Shown piece by piece: positions 1 to 8,075 of a stretch of 64,000 bases of DNA. Numbering within the stretch: the stretch's first letter is position 1; every line of letters begins with the position of its first letter. The stretch is from NCBI GenBank assembly GCA_022779305.1, contig JALFSW010000066.1, positions 20,398 to 84,397 on the forward strand, read 5' to 3'. The translations under genes were made by a program, and so were the position numbers. The notes beneath the pieces are model-generated. The model was not told the origin of the DNA, did not search any database, and was given only the letters and a program-made list of their open reading frames with translations. The DNA is from Prevotella sp. GTDB taxonomy: Bacteria; Bacteroidota; Bacteroidia; Bacteroidales; Bacteroidaceae.

Positions 1-209
1 GAAGGTAGTGCTACATGATTAAACGCTACGGCAACCGAACCATTTGCTCGTTTGTTGAGCCAACGTTTATCATACGAATCTAAGGCGACTACTTCGCTCG
101 GCATAACAGAAACAGCCATACCCCAATGGCGCACAGAATCTTTTTCCTCAGCAAGCAAGGAAGAATACGTAGCAAAAAGAAAGACGAATAGTGACAAAAA
201 TTGTTTCAT
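1..209 (-). CDS. secreted or outer-membrane protein, N-terminal part only
   Basis: The reading frame starts with ATG at 207-209 and runs off the window edge, giving about 69 residues. It begins with a hydrophobic signal peptide (MKQFLSLFVFLFATYSSLLA) and then a region containing HWGMAVSVMPSEV. It lies 36 bp after the tatD stop on the same strand, so it is probably the last gene of the tonB/polyprenyl synthase/tatD run. The start of the mature part is reminiscent of Bacteroidota outer-membrane barrel proteins of the PagL/acyloxyacyl hydrolase kind, but too little is visible to name it. Confidence 0.6.
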   Translation of the reverse strand, partial: MKQFLSLFVFLFATYSSLLAEEKDSVRHWGMAVSVMPSEVVALDSYDKRWLNKRANGSVAVAFNHVALP

Positions 210-245
210 ATGCAGATGAGAGAGTTTTGACTAATCTTGAGAAGA

Positions 246-1013
246 TTAAAGGTGAAAAATGCGAGCGACATTCTTTGTTGTTTGTGACTTAATTTCAGCG
301 GGCGAAACTTGATAAACATCTACCAATCGATCTACAATGTGTTCTAAGAAAGCACTCTCATTGCGTTTTCCTCTTTGCGGAACAGGTGCCATATAAGGCG
401 CATCTGTTTCGAGAACAATTCTTTCTAAGGGAACGGTTTTCAAAGTTTCTGGCAGATGCGATTTCTTAAATGTCAGCACACCACCTATGCCCAAAACAAA
501 ATTATCGAACGCAAGCAATTCCGCAGCTTCTATCTCGTTACCCGTGAAACAATGAAAAACGCCTCCACATAGTCTATCTGCATATTTCCTTAGAATCTTC
601 ACCATTTCGTTTTGTGCTTTCCTACAATGAATCATCAATGGCAAACCCGCTTCTATCGACCACACAACTTGTTCCTCGAACGCCAAAAGCTGTTCTTTCT
701 CAAATTCTCGACTCCAATAAAAATCCAGTCCAACCTCGCCAATGGCAATGTAGCGATGTTCCTTTTGAAGCGCATCTTTCATCTGAGAAAGTATTGCTTT
801 GAAATCGGTTTTCACTTCTTCTGGATGCAACCCTATCATGGGATAAACGTAATCAGGATAGGTTTCATAAACCTTCTTCATGCTTTCAATAGATGAAAGC
901 CCTATTGAAGGTAGAAAGATTTTTTTCACCCCCGCAGTCTTTGCCCTTTCGATGACTTCGTTTAAATCTTCTTTGAATTCCTCGCCGTCGATGTGAATAT
1001 GCGTGTCTATCAT
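246..1013 (-). CDS. tatD: TatD family metal-dependent hydrolase (DNase)
   Basis: Cytoplasmic TIM-barrel amidohydrolase of the TatD family, known as a 3'-5' exonuclease/DNase. All metal-site blocks are visible: the HxH of IDTHIHIDG at the N-terminus, the Glu in IGEVGLDFYW, His in MIHCRKA, His in GVFHCFTG and Asp in ETDAPYMAP. The 255-aa length is normal. It starts 12 bp after the polyprenyl synthase stop, so the two are probably co-transcribed. The family is well known; its physiological role in Bacteroidota is unclear. Confidence 0.95.
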   Translation of the reverse strand: MIDTHIHIDGEEFKEDLNEVIERAKTAGVKKIFLPSIGLSSIESMKKVYETYPDYVYPMIGLHPEEVKTDFKAILSQMKDALQKEHRYIAIGEVGLDFYWSREFEKEQLLAFEEQVVWSIEAGLPLMIHCRKAQNEMVKILRKYADRLCGGVFHCFTGNEIEAAELLAFDNFVLGIGGVLTFKKSHLPETLKTVPLERIVLETDAPYMAPVPQRGKRNESAFLEHIVDRLVDVYQVSPAEIKSQTTKNVARIFHL

Positions 1014-1025
1014 TAACTTATGGTT

Positions 1026-2000
1026 TTATTTATTTCGTTTCATCATATTGTCCGAATAGCTTTCCAACTCTGCTTTCTTTTCTTGGGGAACATTTATCGC
1101 AGCAAGATATTTCTTACTTTCTTCAAAATAGGCATAGATTTTTTCTTTTGCCAATTGATCAACGCCTATCTCGCTATATAATTTTGTTATGGCAGCTATC
1201 TTTTCATCGTTGTCATATTCTGTTTTCTCGATCCATTCGAGCAATTCCCGACGTTGATTTTCGTTGGCACGATTGAACGCCGTAATGAGCATATAGGTTT
1301 TTTTATTACAAAGAATATCACCACCGACTTGTTTTCCAAAGATTTGTGGATCACCATATACATCAAGGTAATCGTCTTGCAACTGGAAAGCTAATCCGAT
1401 ACATTCCCCAAACTTATACAAGTTTTCAGTGTCTTCAATAGGAGCATCAGCAAGCATGCCTCCTAACTTCATTGCACAAGCTAAAAGGACACTCGTTTTG
1501 AGGCGTATCATTTCAATATACTCTTCCACCGACACATCACATCTTTGTTCAAATTCCATGTCATATTGTTGCCCCTCACCGATTTGCAAGGCTGTTTCCG
1601 TGAAAAGATCTAAAGCAGCTTTCAAATGCTTCACATCGCATTGTGCCAATCGTTCATATGCCATGACCAACATAGAGTCGCCCGACAAGATAGCTTGATT
1701 GGCGTTCCATTTTTCATGAACGGTTGTTTTTCCACGCCGAAGAGGAGCATTATCCATCAAATCATCATGGAGTAAAGTATAATTGTGATAAGTTTCTAAG
1801 GCACAAGCCGACGAAAGAATCGATGTTGGGTTGTCCTTAAACATTTGATAAGCCAACAACATTAGCACTGGGCGAATGCGTTTTCCACCAAGTTCCAACA
1901 CATACTTAATTGGTTCGTAGATGCTTTGAGGCTTGCGTTCATAGCTGAGATGGGCAAGATATTGATTAATTGCTTCTAAAAGTTCATCAGATGTATACAT
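1026..2000 (-). CDS. polyprenyl synthetase (FPP/GGPP synthase type)
   Basis: Trans-isoprenyl diphosphate synthase that condenses IPP with allylic diphosphates to make precursors of quinones and undecaprenyl phosphate. Both Asp-rich motifs are seen: DDLMD (first, followed by RRGK) and DDYLD (second, in QLQDDYLDVYGD). The protein is 324 aa, as expected for this family. It lies between tonB (37 bp upstream) and tatD (12 bp downstream) on the same strand. Chain length cannot be decided by eye, so no gene symbol is given. Confidence 0.93.
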   Translation of the reverse strand: MYTSDELLEAINQYLAHLSYERKPQSIYEPIKYVLELGGKRIRPVLMLLAYQMFKDNPTSILSSACALETYHNYTLLHDDLMDNAPLRRGKTTVHEKWNANQAILSGDSMLVMAYERLAQCDVKHLKAALDLFTETALQIGEGQQYDMEFEQRCDVSVEEYIEMIRLKTSVLLACAMKLGGMLADAPIEDTENLYKFGECIGLAFQLQDDYLDVYGDPQIFGKQVGGDILCNKKTYMLITAFNRANENQRRELLEWIEKTEYDNDEKIAAITKLYSEIGVDQLAKEKIYAYFEESKKYLAAINVPQEKKAELESYSDNMMKRNK

Positions 2001-2038
2001 ACTTTATTTTTTATATGCTTAATTTATATGCTGTTTCA

Positions 2039-2842
2039 TTAAAGACTGAACACGATAGGGATTTCTATCATCGCTCTGCAAGGTTTTCCGTCTTCCTTTC
2101 CCGGTGTCCATTTTCCCATGGTTTTTACCACACGCAACACCTCGGAAGCAAATACGGAGGTGTCGTTTCCCTTCACCTTTATATTATCCACACTCCCATC
2201 CGCAGCAACAACAAAAGTAACAGAAACAATTTTCACATCCGCAGCATTGTGTGCTTGCTCGGGATATTTTATGTTCTTTGTCAGCCATTTCATAAATTTA
2301 CTCCATCCTTCTGGCGGCGTTGGTGTTTCGGAAAGAATTTTCTTTTTTATCTTTTCATCCGTTCGTTCTTGTTGTTCGTCCGAAGGAACATCTGTCATCT
2401 TGTTGGTTTCCTTCTTTGCTTCTTCCACTTCTTTTTGATTGTTCACAACAAGACTGGCTTCTGCCGACACTACATACGTTTCCGATGTTTTAGGAGCAGC
2501 TGTCTTTGTATCATTACTTTCCATTGAGCCAACCTCCTTAGGTTGCACAAGGTTGGGCGTATTGCTTCTTTTCAGATTTAATAGGTCTTCAGTTGTTGGT
2601 TTTTCTTCATTTTGTTCGGTTGCAAGATCAGTTTGGTCAATTGCAGGCAACATTTCCAAATTGTCTAAAACCAAACTTTTCGATAAGTCGATAGGTGGCA
2701 CATTGTCTTCATCGGTCACTTGACGATATTCCATCGCAACAAAAAAGACCGACAATGACACAATCAGCCCCAGCACAAAGCCTATCCAGCGTCTGCGCTC
2801 CAAATCAGCTTGTTTCGACTTCCTTTTTTCCAAATCTATCAA
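2039..2842 (-). CDS. tonB: TonB energy transducer, TTG start
   Basis: Inner-membrane protein that passes proton-motive force from ExbBD to outer-membrane receptors. It has a basic N-terminus, one membrane helix at about residues 19-37, a long Glu/Lys/Thr-rich periplasmic linker, and a C-terminal TonB domain (about residues 185-267) ending in the typical MIEIPIVFSL strand. The start appears to be TTG (2840-2842): an in-frame TAG lies two codons upstream and no ATG precedes the conserved Lys/Arg-rich segment before the membrane helix. A -7 box at 2955-2962 gives a leader of about 105 nt. It heads the run tonB-polyprenyl synthase-tatD. Confidence 0.9.
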   Translation of the reverse strand: MIDLEKRKSKQADLERRRWIGFVLGLIVSLSVFFVAMEYRQVTDEDNVPPIDLSKSLVLDNLEMLPAIDQTDLATEQNEEKPTTEDLLNLKRSNTPNLVQPKEVGSMESNDTKTAAPKTSETYVVSAEASLVVNNQKEVEEAKKETNKMTDVPSDEQQERTDEKIKKKILSETPTPPEGWSKFMKWLTKNIKYPEQAHNAADVKIVSVTFVVAADGSVDNIKVKGNDTSVFASEVLRVVKTMGKWTPGKEDGKPCRAMIEIPIVFSL

Positions 2843-2954
2843 ATACTAAATCTGCCTATTCTGCGTTATTACTCCATACAAGACATAGCCTACCGCTACT
2901 TTTTGTCCAACAACGGGCGACACAAGTCTCGCATGGGTTTCTAAATTCAACACA

Positions 2955-2962
2955 CAAAATTA
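2955..2962 (-). promoter_or_regulatory. -7 box of the tonB operon
   Basis: TAATTTTG on the minus strand fits the Bacteroidota TAnnTTTG consensus. It lies back-to-back with the porQ -7 box 22 bp away, so the two promoters share their upstream region. Confidence 0.55.
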
Positions 2963-2984
2963 ATAAGATATTCGGAAAAAGATG

Positions 2985-2992
2985 TATCTTTG
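2985..2992 (+). promoter_or_regulatory. -7 box of porQ
   Basis: TATCTTTG, 22 nt before the porQ ATG at 3015. It matches TAnnTTTG exactly and supports that start. Confidence 0.7.
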
Positions 2993-3014
2993 TCGATAAA
3001 TTAAAGCGGAATAA

Positions 3015-3959
3015 ATGAAAAAGATCTTTTTTGCGCTCATCATTCTATTCTCTTTCTTGGAACTAAGAGGACAAGAAAGCCAAACGGAATACAACTTCCT
3101 TCGCCTACCTGTGAGTGCGCATGCGGCTGCATTAGGTGGTGAGAACATCACAATCATTGAAGACGATCCTTCGCTGATGTTCTCTAATCCTGCATTGGCA
3201 TCATCGGTGAGCGACATGACCATTGGACTTAACTATATGAATTATATGAGCGGTGCCAACTATATGGGAGCTTCGTTTACAAAGATTGTAAAAGAACGGG
3301 CAACGCTCGGTGTGGGTGTTCAATACATGAACTATGGAACAATGCGAGAATTTACCGAAGAGCATGTGGAAGTAGGTACGTTCAAAGCGAGCGAAATTGC
3401 CGTGCAAGGCATTTTCTCTTATGAACTTGCTCGAAACATTGTGGGAGGTATCACGGCTAAATTCATCAACACGACGATAGGGAATTACAACAGTATGGCG
3501 GTGGGCATTGATCTCGGTGTGAATTGGTATGACGGCGAGCATGGATGGTCGGTTTCGGCAGTAGCAAAAAACCTTGGAGGACAAATAAAAGCCTATGAAG
3601 AAGACTTCGGAAAAATGCCATTCGATTTGCAAGTGGGCGTAAGCCGAACACTGGAAGCCCTTCCTTTGCGATTGTCGCTGACCCTGACAGACCTCACCCA
3701 CTATGATTATAAACTAATTAATCACGTCAATCTTGGTGCAGAAATATTATTTTCGGAAAGTATTTGGCTCGGTGTGGGCTATAATCTGCGCAAGAAAAAC
3801 GAAATGGCAATTGGCAGTGGCACCGATGCTGCTGCCTATGGAGCCGGATTCAGTGTAGGCGGAGGCATCAACCTCGAACGCTTTAAACTGAATCTTGCCT
3901 ACGGAAAATACCATGCTGCAAGCAACTCACTCCTCATCAACCTTGCATATACGCTCTAA
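3015..3959 (+). CDS. porQ: type IX secretion system protein PorQ
   Basis: Outer-membrane beta-barrel component of the type IX secretion system (T9SS), linked in Porphyromonas to the PorU/PorZ attachment complex. The 314-aa protein has a signal peptide ending ELRGQ, then the family-typical block NFLRLPVSAHAAALGG with a double-Asp EDDPSLMFSNPAL, followed by alternating barrel strands to a final LLINLAYTL. It is followed 14 bp later by cmk on the same strand, an arrangement I recall from other Bacteroidales. A likely T9SS cargo, the M6 protease, is encoded 1.1 kb downstream on the opposite strand. Confidence 0.9.
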   Translation: MKKIFFALIILFSFLELRGQESQTEYNFLRLPVSAHAAALGGENITIIEDDPSLMFSNPALASSVSDMTIGLNYMNYMSGANYMGASFTKIVKERATLGVGVQYMNYGTMREFTEEHVEVGTFKASEIAVQGIFSYELARNIVGGITAKFINTTIGNYNSMAVGIDLGVNWYDGEHGWSVSAVAKNLGGQIKAYEEDFGKMPFDLQVGVSRTLEALPLRLSLTLTDLTHYDYKLINHVNLGAEILFSESIWLGVGYNLRKKNEMAIGSGTDAAAYGAGFSVGGGINLERFKLNLAYGKYHAASNSLLINLAYTL

Positions 3960-3973
3960 AAACAACATCATAA

Positions 3974-4669
3974 ATGAAAAAGATTATCATAGCTATCGAT
4001 GGACTATCGTCATGCGGAAAAAGCACTATGGCAAAAGATCTTGCGCATGAGATTGGCTACATCTACATAGACACGGGGGCAATGTATCGTTCAGTGGCAC
4101 TTTACGCGCTGAGAGAAAAACTTTTCAATCCCGACGGAACAATTGCCGAAGAACAACTCAAAGAGAAACTCAACGAAATCCATATTTCCTTTCGTCTGAA
4201 CAAGGCGACGGGGCGACCAGACACCTATCTGAACGATGAATGTGTGGAACAAGAAATTCGCACGATGAAGGTGGCGAATTGTGTGAGTACCATTGCAGCC
4301 TTGCCCTTTGTGCGCTCAATGCTTGTTGCCCAACAGCAACTCATGGGTAAGAAAAAGGGTATCGTGATGGATGGAAGAGACATCGGAACAATTGTTTTTC
4401 CAAATGCCGAACTGAAGATTTTTGTAACGGCGTCGGCAGAAGTGAGAGCCCAACGGCGGTTTAACGAACTCCAGGAAAAAGGACAAGACGCTAGTTTTGA
4501 AGAAATTCTGCGGAACGTTAAAGAACGGGATTATCTTGATTCAAACAGAGAAGTGTCACCTTTGCGAAAAGCCGACGACGCATTAGAATTAGACAATAGT
4601 ATGCTTTCTATTGCAGAACAGAAAGCTTGGCTACTCGAACAATACGAAAAGGCTGCATCAAGAAGATAA
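3974..4669 (+). CDS. cmk: (d)CMP kinase
   Basis: Cytoplasmic nucleoside monophosphate kinase converting CMP/dCMP to the diphosphate. The Walker A motif is at residues 10-17 (GLSSCGKS), followed by [10 protein letters not shown] for nucleotide binding and the [14 protein letters not shown] block. The LID/C-terminal region contains [13 protein letters not shown]. The 231-aa length is normal. It starts 14 bp after porQ and ends before a strong terminator at 4691-4727. Confidence 0.96.
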   Translation: MKKIIIAIDGLSSCGKSTMAKDLAHEIGYIYIDTGAMYRSVALYALREKLFNPDGTIAEEQLKEKLNEIHISFRLNKATGRPDTYLNDECVEQEIRTMKVANCVSTIAALPFVRSMLVAQQQLMGKKKGIVMDGRDIGTIVFPNAELKIFVTASAEVRAQRRFNELQEKGQDASFEEILRNVKERDYLDSNREVSPLRKADDALELDNSMLSIAEQKAWLLEQYEKAASRR

Positions 4670-4690
4670 AAAACTGTAGTTTTCTCTTGA

Positions 4691-4727
4691 AAAAAGTCTT
4701 GTTGGCAATGTGCTAACAAGACTTTTT
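4691..4727. terminator. bidirectional intrinsic terminator after cmk
   Basis: A 13-bp perfect stem (AAAAAGTCTTGTT with its complement) closes an 11-nt loop and ends in TTTTT, with A residues on the other side. It can act in both directions and terminates the porQ-cmk unit. Confidence 0.9.
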
Positions 4728-4811
4728 AGTCTCGGTTCGTTCAATAATTCTTCGCACCATTTTCGTTGTTTTTCATGACAGAAAATACACCTGCATAACT
4801 CACTGATTATC

Positions 4812-4893
4812 AATACTTATAAAAGATAAAAAATTATCTTATAAGAGAATTAAAATTGTCTTATAAGACTTTTCAAATTGTCTTATAAGACAA
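4812..4893. repeat. 22-bp-phased TCTTATAAGA palindrome array
   Basis: The 10-bp palindrome TCTTATAAGA occurs at 4837, 4859 and 4881, exactly 22 bp apart, with a decayed copy (ACTTATAAAA) at 4815. The last copy extends to a perfect 16-bp palindrome (TTGTCTTATAAGACAA, 4878-4893). Spacers are A/T-rich. The array sits between two convergent genes (cmk and the M6 protease), inside the space bounded by their terminators, so it is not a promoter operator for either. The 335-bp gap 4728-5062 holds nothing else recognisable apart from the second terminator. Confidence 0.85.
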
Positions 4894-4986
4894 TCTGAAA
4901 AGAAAAGGGAGATCATCTTTCCATCCTTAGAAAAAAGAGGGTGATAAATGAAAAAATAAGCAAAGACCTGTATAACTGCATATAAA

Positions 4987-5025
4987 ATTATGACGCCTCA
5001 ACTCGAAGGGTTGAGACGTCATAAT
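4987..5025 (-). terminator. terminator of the M6 protease gene
   Basis: Inverted repeat with arms ATTATGACGcCTCAAC / GTTGAGaCGTCATAAT (one internal mismatch) and a short loop. On the minus strand it is followed by a T-rich stretch (TTTTATA). Confidence 0.8.
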
Positions 5026-5062
5026 CTGAAAAACAATCGACTGACTTTTTAAATCTTAAAAC

Positions 5063-6844
5063 TTAACGTCTGACACATTTTTTGTTTTGTATGTATATAC
5101 CTTTTGGTAATTTTTCTATTTCTGTGCCCACATAACGCCCATCAACAGTATAGATGCGATGATCTGTATCTGGCGAAGTTAACGTTCCGCTTTGTTTGAT
5201 TTCCACAATGGCTGTCGTCACATTTTTCTTGAGAAAATTGAAACTAACACTCCCTGTCTTAGCATCTTCCTTGATGGCATAGAATGGTTTAGTAAAGTCA
5301 CCATAATTCAACTTTGCTGTAATGAGCGAATCCACATTCTCACTGCCTGGGAATGGATCGCCTGCATGGCTTTTTATGTAGTTCGCTTTCTCGTCGGCGT
5401 CTTTTGTCGTACTGTTGATAATCAAGCCATCAGCAGGCACGATGGTCATACCGGGAGAGCCTGCTACATCGTTCACTCTGTCGGTCATATTAACAGCTTG
5501 CTTTTCATAGTTCACACGATAAATCAACATACCATGCCCGAGCTGTTTAGCATTCCAACCTTCGCGCTGAACATTGTGAATGATGAGATATTCTTTCTCG
5601 TTATCGGTCAAAATCTTGTATGATGCGCCAACGGGCAACTCCACTTTTACAGAATCTGCTGCCAGCGTGTCTACTTTTATCCACCCCATTACTTCCTTTT
5701 CCCAAGGTGTGTAAGGCGTTGGCATATAACCATTGTCTGTATATGTACCACTGTCCATGATGTCCCAAAACTCCATCGTTTGGTTATTAGCAAACCCATC
5801 TGGCAAAACGGGGTAAAAATCTGGTAAACCCATTGTGTGAGAGAACTCATGACAAAACAGCCCTATGCCGTTGATGCGCTTAGCAGGGGGCGTATCGAAT
5901 TTTCTTGTCCGATTATAATTCAGCTCGTTGCTGATGCCATAACGCCCGATTTTCACACCATCAAAACTAATGCCATCATAAAAATAGCTCGACTTTGGCC
6001 ACAGATCGGTAGTTTGATTGCCTCCAACGCTTTGTGCATAGCCTGCATAAATAATATAAACCAAGTCTGCAATGCCATCGCCATTTCCGTCGTAGTCCTT
6101 AAAATTCACCTCGCCATCAACAGCTTTACACGCATCAATAATGAGTTCACGTGAATTAACATCTTTAGATCCGCCACTGTCTGCACCATAATAACTAAGC
6201 GTTTTCCCTAATTTCACAGGTCCTACCACATCAAACTGGGGTGTGAAAAGTCCGTTGCTCATATCCTTGAAATACTGTCGCACGCTGCCATAATTGCGCT
6301 GTTCGTTTGCATCATAATTTGGCAACGGGTGACCTTCATAATTCAAATAATCATCGAAACTCCTCTTTGGGTTGGTGAGCGAGAACGTAGAGTCGCTAAA
6401 TTCCACAAGAATAGCAAGCACTTTCGGACTTCCCATGTGTGGAAAATAAGGCGGTGTGGTGCTGCCTATACCGATTCTTCGCATCGCTTGCGCACGCTTT
6501 ACACCTGCTGCTTTCAGAAATTCTTTTTGACTCTGAGCTTTGATTATCTTGCGTTCTGCAAGGCTACGTTGTCTGCTATCATGCGCCAATTGTTTGGTTG
6601 CCAACAAATCGCCTTCCGCACTTACCTTTGCAACATAATAACCATCACGTTGCTGAACCAGCAATACACCATCAATAGTTGCAATCCACCCAAAATGTTC
6701 ATCGCCATGCAAAACAATCGTTAGCTTTGTACCATCGGGTTGGAGAACAACCACCGGTGTAGGGTCGGCTTTACTTGCTTTTGCCAAAATCGAAATGAAA
6801 AGCAAGCAAGCAATGATGAGCTGTCGTTTCATCGTTCTTATCAT
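5063..6844 (-). CDS. M6 family metalloprotease with T9SS sorting domain
   Basis: Secreted zinc endopeptidase of the immune-inhibitor-A-like M6 family. There is an N-terminal signal peptide (the start could be the first Met or the Met at residue 5). The catalytic motif HEFSHTMGLPD lies at residues 332-342 (HExxHxxGxxD), and a Ca-binding-like DYDGNGDGIAD at 250-260. The C-terminal ~50 residues (IYTVDGRYVG...LPKGIYIQNKK) look like a type A T9SS C-terminal domain, so the protein is probably exported to the surface by T9SS; porQ is close by. It follows the flavodoxin/ferredoxin gene by 27 bp and ends in its own terminator. Confidence 0.9.
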   Translation of the reverse strand: MIRTMKRQLIIACLLFISILAKASKADPTPVVVLQPDGTKLTIVLHGDEHFGWIATIDGVLLVQQRDGYYVAKVSAEGDLLATKQLAHDSRQRSLAERKIIKAQSQKEFLKAAGVKRAQAMRRIGIGSTTPPYFPHMGSPKVLAILVEFSDSTFSLTNPKRSFDDYLNYEGHPLPNYDANEQRNYGSVRQYFKDMSNGLFTPQFDVVGPVKLGKTLSYYGADSGGSKDVNSRELIIDACKAVDGEVNFKDYDGNGDGIADLVYIIYAGYAQSVGGNQTTDLWPKSSYFYDGISFDGVKIGRYGISNELNYNRTRKFDTPPAKRINGIGLFCHEFSHTMGLPDFYPVLPDGFANNQTMEFWDIMDSGTYTDNGYMPTPYTPWEKEVMGWIKVDTLAADSVKVELPVGASYKILTDNEKEYLIIHNVQREGWNAKQLGHGMLIYRVNYEKQAVNMTDRVNDVAGSPGMTIVPADGLIINSTTKDADEKANYIKSHAGDPFPGSENVDSLITAKLNYGDFTKPFYAIKEDAKTGSVSFNFLKKNVTTAIVEIKQSGTLTSPDTDHRIYTVDGRYVGTEIEKLPKGIYIQNKKCVRR

Positions 6845-6871
6845 CTTTCTTCGTTTTTATTATACCTTATA

Positions 6872-7708
6872 TTATATATCTATCTTATGTTTCTTGAAAT
6901 AATACTGCCCTTTCGTGCGTGTGCGCCTACCATATTCTATTGCTCTTTTCGGACAATGATGATAACATGCAAAACAGGTAAGACATCGACCATTGTGTAG
7001 CCATCGCGTTGCTTCATCACATCCGCTCTGTACATTTTCTACCGGACAAACCCGCTTGCAAATACCACAATGTACACACTTCGCTTCATCCACTTTGAAG
7101 TATCGATCAGTAATGAGATAGCGTTCAAAGAACCCACCTACTATATTAGAGAAAAACTTCGGAATCGGACCTTTCACTAAAAAAGTTTTCTCGAAATCCA
7201 TCGCAGGTTGGTTTTGCTTCCGTATATGCAATACTTCACAAAAAGCAAGAATTCGCTCTGCAGCAGTAGCTATCTTTTGCTGTTCTTTTTTAGGTTTATC
7301 CACATCCATTCCTGGCAACCCTACGTAAGATTCGGGCATTATCACCGATCCCACCATCTCTAAAGAAAGCATCGTTCCAGCCTGAACCAATTTTAACCTT
7401 GCCGAAAAACGCTCCATTGCCTCGCCAATAGAATCACCTGCCGTTACTAAACAAAACGAAGAATGTCTCTTCAAGCACCCAGCATCGTGTGGTTCTAAGA
7501 CAAGCCTATCCATAAACTCAAGCACCAATTTCGGAACACGCCAACCATGAATAGGAAAAATAAAACCCACGCTTTCATCTTCTGCAAGTCGAAATCTGCA
7601 TTCGCCTTTGAGCAAAACAGTCATATCCATTAAGCGATCATCCGTCTGTTTAGCCACCAATTCAGCCATCCAGCGACTGTTACCCGTGCATGAGAAAAAG
7701 AATATCAT
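6872..7708 (-). CDS. EFR1-type flavodoxin/4Fe-4S ferredoxin fusion
   Basis: Cytoplasmic electron-transfer protein of the EFR1 (EFR1-ferrodoxin) kind. The N-terminal flavodoxin-like half starts with FFSCTGNSRW (FMN phosphate loop at the very N-terminus). The C-terminal part, about residues 212-255, carries two cluster motifs: CVHCGICKRVCP and CLTCFACYHHCP. The redox partner is unknown. The first ATG must be used because the FMN loop follows it at once; the -7 box at 7713-7720 ends only 4 nt before it, so the mRNA should be leaderless. The M6 protease lies 27 bp downstream and may be co-transcribed. Confidence 0.9.
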   Translation of the reverse strand: MIFFFSCTGNSRWMAELVAKQTDDRLMDMTVLLKGECRFRLAEDESVGFIFPIHGWRVPKLVLEFMDRLVLEPHDAGCLKRHSSFCLVTAGDSIGEAMERFSARLKLVQAGTMLSLEMVGSVIMPESYVGLPGMDVDKPKKEQQKIATAAERILAFCEVLHIRKQNQPAMDFEKTFLVKGPIPKFFSNIVGGFFERYLITDRYFKVDEAKCVHCGICKRVCPVENVQSGCDEATRWLHNGRCLTCFACYHHCPKRAIEYGRRTRTKGQYYFKKHKIDI

Positions 7709-7712
7709 TGTG

Positions 7713-7720
7713 CAAAGTTA
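7713..7720 (-). promoter_or_regulatory. -7 box placing the start codon at or next to +1
   Basis: TAACTTTG on the minus strand, separated from the ATG of the EFR1-type gene (7706-7708) by only 4 nt. With the usual Bacteroidota transcription start a few nt after TTTG, the transcript begins at or beside the start codon. Confidence 0.65.
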
Positions 7721-7841
7721 CACATTTTTTGTACCTTGGCAAGTATTTGGTCGTTAGATTTTGTAAAGTACACACTTACTTATCTAAAATAAATGGACTA
7801 TATTTTTCATAAGAATCCTTGCTGACAAGAAAAAGTTTCTT

Positions 7842-7849
7842 TATCTTTG
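7842..7849 (+). promoter_or_regulatory. orphan plus-strand promoter
   Basis: TATCTTTG with a TTG about 19-20 bp upstream (7819-7822), a full Bacteroidota promoter. No plus-strand protein gene follows; the downstream sequence is the 3' flank of a minus-strand TonB receptor gene. Confidence 0.6.
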
Positions 7850-7855
7850 GAGACA

Positions 7856-8060
7856 ATTTTTATCAAGAGTAAGTGAATAGGTTACAATCCCTTTAAGCAA
7901 AGGACTTACAGAAATATCCTTTGCCCTTGTCTGCATGCCCTTTTGCCTGCTGGATTTAAGAGGACTTTAAATACATCTTAGGAAGTGATAGGAGGTATTA
8001 GGCTTTCCTATAGCGATTAAAGGAGAAAATAGCGGACAACAAGTTAGTTGTCCACTATTT
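7856..8060 (+). ncRNA. candidate small RNA
   Basis: About 200 nt run from the orphan promoter to the hairpin at 8031-8060. The stretch contains an internal hairpin (GCAAAGGA at 7897-7904 with TCCTTTGC at 7917-7924) and no convincing open frame. The strand, 5' end and 3' end are inferred from promoter and hairpin only. This is the only content seen in the 367-bp gap 7709-8075 apart from the two promoters and the terminator. Confidence 0.4.
8031..8060 (-). terminator. terminator after TonB receptor (possibly bidirectional)
   Basis: Stem GGACAAC/GTTGTCC extended outward by AAATAG/CTATTT on the minus strand, followed by T-rich sequence. It ends the receptor gene at 8076 and could also end the small-RNA candidate on the plus strand. 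Confidence 0.75.
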
Positions 8061-8075
8061 AAAGTATATAAAAAC

